The translations under genes were made by a program, and so were the position numbers. Shown one piece after another: positions 58,881-64,000 of a DNA stretch of 64,000 nt. The number at the start of each line of letters is the position of its first letter. The first letter of the stretch is position 1. The stretch is from Cryptomeria japonica (lineage: Eukaryota > Streptophyta > Pinopsida > Cupressales > Cupressaceae), in the NCBI RefSeq assembly GCF_030272615.1, contig NC_081408.1:198922841-198986840 (forward strand). Reading direction: 5' to 3'. The notes beneath the pieces are model-generated. The model searched no databases and was not told the DNA's origin. It saw nothing but the letters and a program-made list of their open reading frames with translations.

Positions 58881-61800
58881 ACAAAGTTACTAACATGGGG
58901 GTGGTACGTACTATATACCATTTCAACCAACCTCCAATTAACGACTCCAATATATCATCATATTATTAAGTTTTTTTGCTAAGTCTATTGGTTTCATTTC
59001 GCTAACGTGTTTATATTTTTTCTTTGTCACGAGGCGACCTAGATCCGTCACATAGCACAGACAGGGATGTAGGTCCTGACACTTCTACTGAGCAAGTAAA
59101 CCTCATTATAATTGTACAAATTAGATAGCAGCAAACTGTTACATTATTATGTTATTTTCTTGAGTGTTTTGGAGTAATTTTGATAGTGTTAATAATATTC
59201 TTGTCATAGATGGATGTTTGAGGAAAGGGAAAGGAGCCTCCCTTACATCAGCACCTCAACACAGTATTAAGCGATGAGGACTACACAATTTCCACAAACC
59301 CTGTAGAAGTGATAAAAATGTCTATCACAAAAATTAATAAAGAGATTGTTGCTTTGATATGCACGACCCCTCAGATTGATGAGATAAAAGATAGGTTGAA
59401 TTAATTGAAGCAAGCAACAAAAAACATGCAAGTAGTAATGAAAGCTTTAATTATAACAAAAGTTCAATAATGGTTTATATTTTATACTCTTTTATGTCAC
59501 TAACTAAAATATGTAAATGTTATTTTTACAAAATTTCATGTGTGATCATCAACCTGGTGGACATGATCAGGGTATTGCAGGTAGTGCAGGTGATGACCAT
59601 GTTCTATACATTAAAACTACTCCTTCTTTGGACTTGTGAACTTGCTTTTTTAATGCTAGTGTTATTTACACAGGCCTTTCCCTATCTATACTATTGCTCT
59701 CTCTTTAGAATGAATAATAATAAGTTTTGTGTGTATATATGATTATAATAATAGTTTATTAAACTGTTAATAAAGTGTTTAGCTTCACAATTAGAAGTTC
59801 TCATTTGAACTAATCTGATCACTTGTATTTTAATTTACTATTATTAAGTTATATTTCAAAGTAGGGACATTACAAAGACCAATAAGACAGCGTGAAGTTT
59901 GACAACATGAGATAACACATTGAAGAAATCTAAATAAATAGATTCCATGGACTATCTTTTGTAAGGACTATACTAGTTTATCACTTACACTTCCCTCTTG
60001 TCATAAATTTGCATACCTTTGTTCTGCATCAAAACCTACCTTCCTTATTCTCCTTCATACTGTTGTATCATTAAGATTAGTATCGAACAGTTAATAAAGG
60101 TTCATATTTCTTTACAAATCTTAATAAAGGTTCATCCTTGTTTACAATTCTTGCAGTTTTCGTACATTTAATGTATTATTCTCCAGGTGTTGCCAATGTT
60201 CCTGTGGAAAGGCCGCCTCATTCGAGGTTATTTTCGACTACAATGTCAGCAACAAGCAACATGCAAACGCCCTCTACTGCTCGTCATGTTGACCCGCCCA
60301 CTATTGGTAGATCCCTCTTTTGCTCTCTCTTTTGTTATGTGTTTATTTCCCTTGAAGTGTTCTTTCTTGGGGTATTTCATAGTGGATTTATTTTCTGTAG
60401 CAAGAGATGCACATGAGGATGTGCCAGAGGCGAATACTAGTGATACCATACCATCATTTCTTGGATCTTCTCGTATTGCTAGTATGGGAACGTTGCATAC
60501 CACATTGGTGGTGAGCGACAAAGAATTGATTCCCTTAAAGATACAGAAGGTTCTAGGTACTTTAAAATTATTATTATATATAGTGTAATTGTAATTTTCT
60601 TATTGATCACTCATTTTGGACTAATTATCCCATGATTTTTTTACAAGAAATGATATTTTTAATAAAAATATTAATGACATTGCATTGCAGATGTTTGGGC
60701 CCACCATACATAAAAGGTGGAACATCATATGTGAACTAACCCTAATCCACTTTTTATTTCACATCATTTCTAGAATAGTTTTCCTTTCATCCATTTCTTG
60801 AACTAAATTAAAGGTGGCTTCAGTTCATTTATGAATCTAATAGGTTTTTTTTTTCTTAAAGGGTGGAATGACCAAGAAAATAGGTTAAAAGATGAACTCA
60901 CAAACCATATGGTTGAGTTGTTCGGAAATGACACATTCGACAAAACCAAGCTCCTTGAAAAAGATGGCACATATCTAAAGTATGTGAGGGACTAGTACAG
61001 GACACATTTAGAGAAGAACGTAAAGTACGAGCGTCCCCCCATGATTCCAAAGAGGGAGTGGAAGGACCTGATTTTGGATGTGAAGGAGAGAGTTGAAAGG
61101 AAAAAAGGAAATCCACCACTAGATGCTAGAAGAAGGTATGTGATACTATTAAGAATGTAATTATGTACTAATTACTCTTTATATTTATATATAATCTAAC
61201 ATATTTCAAACTTTTCATATATTGAGTGACACGTCAAAGGCAACCAAGGCAAGACAAGAAAAGAATGGGAAACACAAACTCGACTTTGGTGGTTATATGA
61301 AACTTTCCACACGAATTGTAAGAATCAATAAATGAAATATCGCATCAAAATATTTATAAATTGCAAACAATTTTTTTTTAGCAAACAATACAAGCAAAAT
61401 TCACGATACTAAGCAAAAATGCGGGGCTCTGAATTCAATAGAGTGCCCATAGACTATGACAAGAGAATTGCCTACCAGCAAGGCTATATAGCCATGGTTG
61501 AACGACTATGAGAATTGAGTGGGCAAACACAAGATTCTGGTGCATCTGTCACACGGGTAAATAAGCTCTATGAAAATAATTTCAAATTGAATACCTTACC
61601 AATAATCTATTTGATGTTAAGTTCCAACATAAAGTGAATTTATTTATTTTAATTAAGGAAGCAATTATAACAATGTGCATGACATTGGAATGTAGCCTGA
61701 TAATCATGGAACACAACCTCCACATGAAGGTCCGGATGTGCATCCTAGTAGTGGAGGTATTCATTTGCTATTCAATTTTTTTATGTAATTATTAATACAA

Positions 61801-62333
61801 ATAAACATCTTAAATTGTAATTGGTGTAGAAATTAATGTAACCTTTTTTGTTAATATTTTAGAGCATGTAGTCGATGGTGACCAAGTGGAGCATGATCCG
61901 GGTAGACAACATCAGGAACATGATGTTCCCTAGTCAGGTAAAGAGGACCACTATTATTCATTTAAACATATTTAATTGCAATTGGTGTATTGATTAATGT
62001 AACCTTTCGTATTTCAACTCCAAAGGATCTAGAGGGTGTTCAACATGTTGAGGTTGAGGCTAGACAAAATGATTTCGAAGATGATGTGGACCCATCAGGT
62101 AAAGAGTTCCAGGGTTATGTTCTTTAAATTAATGAAATACTTGTAACAAAAATAAAAAATTATTTCAATTTAACCCATTTCTTTGTTATTGCAGAAGGCC
62201 CCCCTTTGCATCGGTGTCCTCGTCCTCATAAGAGGACTAGGCATACATCAAGATCACGAGTAGAGGGCAAAACAACCGAAGAGGGGGGAAGTGATGAAGA
62301 AAATGATGGTCCACTTAGACTTTTCATAGCTTA
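58881..62333 (+). pseudogene. CACTA second-gene exons, including a Transposase_24-like segment
   Basis: Small exon-like blocks are separated by AT-rich introns: GDLDPSHSTDRDVGPDTS (about 59035-59095), EDYTISTNPVEVIK (about 59270), VERPPHSRLFSTTMSA (from 60188, after a CCAG acceptor), DAHEDVPEANTSDT (about 60402), and HMVELFGNDTFDKTKLLE (about 60905). YERPPMIPKREWKDLIL is at about 61025. KATKARQEKNGKHKLDFGGY (about 61230) is like the conserved NKxNRxKxxxxHxxGS region of plant Ptta/En/Spm Transposase_24 proteins. A basic tail, RPHKRTRHTSRSRV, ends in an acidic stretch and a TAA near 62333. The frame has stops (for example after KYVRD near 60994). Family assignment is moderate. Confidence 0.5.
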
Positions 62334-62934
62334 AAAAAAATAAAAAAAAATGATTGTAATCTACATTATTTGATAATGACTAATTTTTATGTGTTAATGA
62401 ATGTAATTATGTGCTAATGAATGTTCATGAATGATATGTGTTAATTAATATTGATGAATGTTGTGTGTTAATAAGTGTTAATGAATGTTATGTGTTATTG
62501 ACCGTTATGTGATAATGAATTAATGTTATATTTTATTAATGGATGAAACAATGAATGAATGTTAGATGTTAACAGGGACTTTAGAGTGGTGTTAAGGGGG
62601 AGGGGAGGGGCCAAATGAGCTTCTACCTTCACGTGGCTAGCCATATTAAGTAGATAATATTAAATTATTCTCGAAACCAAGTGAAGCTCAATAAGATAAC
62701 ACACTTTTCAATATTTCATTATGTTGCACAGTTAATCTTGTTGAATAATGTATATTGAATCTTAATTGCAAGGTCCAACAAAGCCAACACGAACAACAAA
62801 ACCACAAGTAAGTGGTTTGTTTTTTAGGTTTTTTTTTTCATGATAATTTGGGAAGGTTCATCTACAGTGTTATGTGTAACTATGAAGGTGAGAAATTTAT
62901 ATTTTTTGTTTTTGACATTTATTTTTTGTTCCAG
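62334..62934. other. AT-rich junction between the CACTA element and the clathrin remnant
   Basis: Poly-A-like runs and irregular ATGTGTTAATGAATGTT repeats (62380-62560), then a GGGGGAGGGGAGGGG purine tract (62597-62611). The right CACTA terminus is expected here but was not identified. From about 62700 on it may be intron of the clathrin remnant. Confidence 0.4.
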
Positions 62935-63777
62935 GTGGATGACTTGGAAGAGGTCAGTGATTACTATCAAAATAGAGGTCGCTTTGATGAACTCATATCT
63001 GTGTTTGTGATGAGCAGTAGCACTGGAAGGAACTTACATATTTATATATTCAAGATGATGAATATGATAATGTTGCCACTACTATCATGAACCATTCTCC
63101 ATAGACATGGGATCATATGCAATGCAAAGACGTTGTACTTAAAGTGGCCAAGGTTGAATTGTACAACAAATCTGTACACTTTTATTTGCAAGAACAACCA
63201 AATCTTATTAATGACCTCTTGAATGTCCTTTCCCTTAGGGTAGACCACACACTAGTGGTTGACATCATGCATAAGGTATGGCTCTAAACTCTTTTTTTTT
63301 GTTACTATTTTTAGGATTATCGAGATGTCTTTCACTTGGGTATTAAGTTTTTCTAGATGTTCTCTTTAGCAGCTATTTGGTTTGGAAAATTTTCATGACT
63401 ATCTTTTGTTTTTTTGTATTTGTTATCCACGCTAGACATCTCCATCTTGTGAAACCATACATGGTTGCAGTATAGAGAAACAATGTAGTTTTTGTTAATG
63501 AAGCTTTGAATGAAATTTATGTAGAAGAGGAAGATTATGATAGGCTTTGAGAATCTATAGATATGCACAATAACTTTGATCAGATAGGGCTTGCTCAAAG
63601 GGTGAGAGAAACTTCTCTGTTGGTTCTTTAAGTTAAGTTAAAGTGGGATGCAATTTAGCATTTGAATAGTTTTGTAATGATCTTGAATTTCAATTAGGTT
63701 GAGAAACATGAACTTCTTGAATTCCGATTAAAGGCTTTTCTATAGCGAATTTTCGAGGAGGCAAATGATTCTTGAAT
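62935..63777 (+). pseudogene. CHC: Clathrin heavy chain gene fragment with introns
   Basis: Three exon pieces match the distal leg of clathrin heavy chain (roughly residues 1240-1490). The first (62935-63275, after a TTCCAG acceptor) reads YYQNRGRFDELIS, then after a deletion of about 50 codons continues in another frame as [38 protein letters not shown] and RVDHT. The second (63431-63601) reads HLHLVKPYMVAV, NEALNEIYVEEEDYDRL and NNFDQIGLAQR. The third (63698-63777) reads VEKHELLEFR. The intron after 63275 keeps its GT donor but its acceptor has become CAC; the intron 63602-63697 has GTGAGA...TTAG. Stops sit where clathrin has Gln (two TAG) and Arg (TGA). Retained introns show a DNA-level duplication, not a retrocopy. 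Confidence 0.9.
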
Positions 63778-63789
63778 TCTATCTGGTTA

Positions 63790-64000
63790 TATTTATTGCT
63801 CGCTGAAAATTATGAAATGCTTACTTATAAATGTTTATGAAGTTGTGCTTGTATAAATTAAAAGTATGATTCCTTGATGAAAATTGCTTCTGAAAATACA
63901 TGATTTAATTATATCAGATCAACAACATACCATTGCCTTCATCCCTTACTTTTTTCATACTATTTCAAATTGAAAGATCCTATGCATAACCATGGAGACA
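63790..64000. repeat. Dispersed repeat shared with 46240-46430
   Basis: It follows the clathrin remnant and runs off the window. It may be clathrin intron sequence that also exists at 46 kb, or a repeat inserted at both places. Confidence 0.6.

Larger units (their letters stand above)
52983..62333 (+). mobile_element. Degenerate CACTA (En/Spm) DNA transposon, coding region
   Basis: The coding order is a zinc-finger N-terminal exon, the tnp2-type transposase (Transposase_21), DUF4218, DUF4216, and then a second gene region with a SET domain and a Transposase_24-like exon. All are on the plus strand. Coordinates cover the coding part only; terminal inverted repeats and the 3 bp duplication were not identified. 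Multiple stops show it is inactive. Confidence 0.8.

Overview
This window is plant nuclear DNA, most likely from a gymnosperm or another seed plant with a very large genome. The sequence supports this in several ways: low GC, spliceosomal GT-AG introns, a plant ESCRT gene, a PPR remnant, a clathrin heavy chain remnant, and roughly 90 percent of the length in old, nested, mutated transposable elements. The species assignment is inference. No rRNA, tRNA or CRISPR was recognised, and only one cellular gene looks intact: a plant TSG101/VPS23 homologue (ELC) at 26053-27207 on the minus strand.

Layout. 1-8086: the 3' part of a Tat-lineage Ty3/gypsy element. It has pol with two RNase H domains, then an antisense plant-mobile-domain gene with one intron, a purine tract and a 3' LTR. 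8396-21042: a hAT transposase pseudogene split by an LTR insertion (10088-20520, target duplication GGTTC). That LTR is itself interrupted by a second LTR-like unit (12288-19316, near-perfect duplication GGCGT/GGCGC), which carries a long orphan reading frame of about 1093 codons on the minus strand. 21432-24600: a diverged direct repeat around a gene remnant, with a 1.08 kb non-autonomous DNA transposon inside (9 bp duplication). 26053-27207: ELC. 30002-38410: a complete gag-only LTR retrotransposon (TGAAT duplication) with a solo LTR nested in its 5' LTR (GTTAC). 38500-39571: another solo LTR (GTTAT). 41736-42097: a complete 362 bp TRIM/SMART element (CAATG). 43002-43330: a PPR remnant, followed by a solo LTR at 43418-44594. 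47033-50944: a second, diverged copy of the orphan reading frame. 52983-62333: a degenerate CACTA (En/Spm) transposon whose second gene region contains a SET methyltransferase-like domain. 62935-63777: an intron-containing clathrin heavy chain pseudogene.

The elements form a readable insertion history: hAT, then the outer LTR, then the orphan-frame LTR unit; and gag-only element, then solo LTR. Most of the long reading frames are broken mainly by in-frame stops rather than frameshifts. TAG predominates, which fits deamination of methylated CAG (CHG) sites in silenced repeats.

The candidates for undescribed biology are: (i) the orphan reading frame present twice, once apparently upstream of the TATA box inside an LTR-bounded unit; (ii) the SET domain embedded in a CACTA transposon; (iii) the antisense plant-mobile-domain gene inside a Tat retrotransposon, with a 19 bp minisatellite in its intron. 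All domain calls are by eye from motifs; no database search was run.
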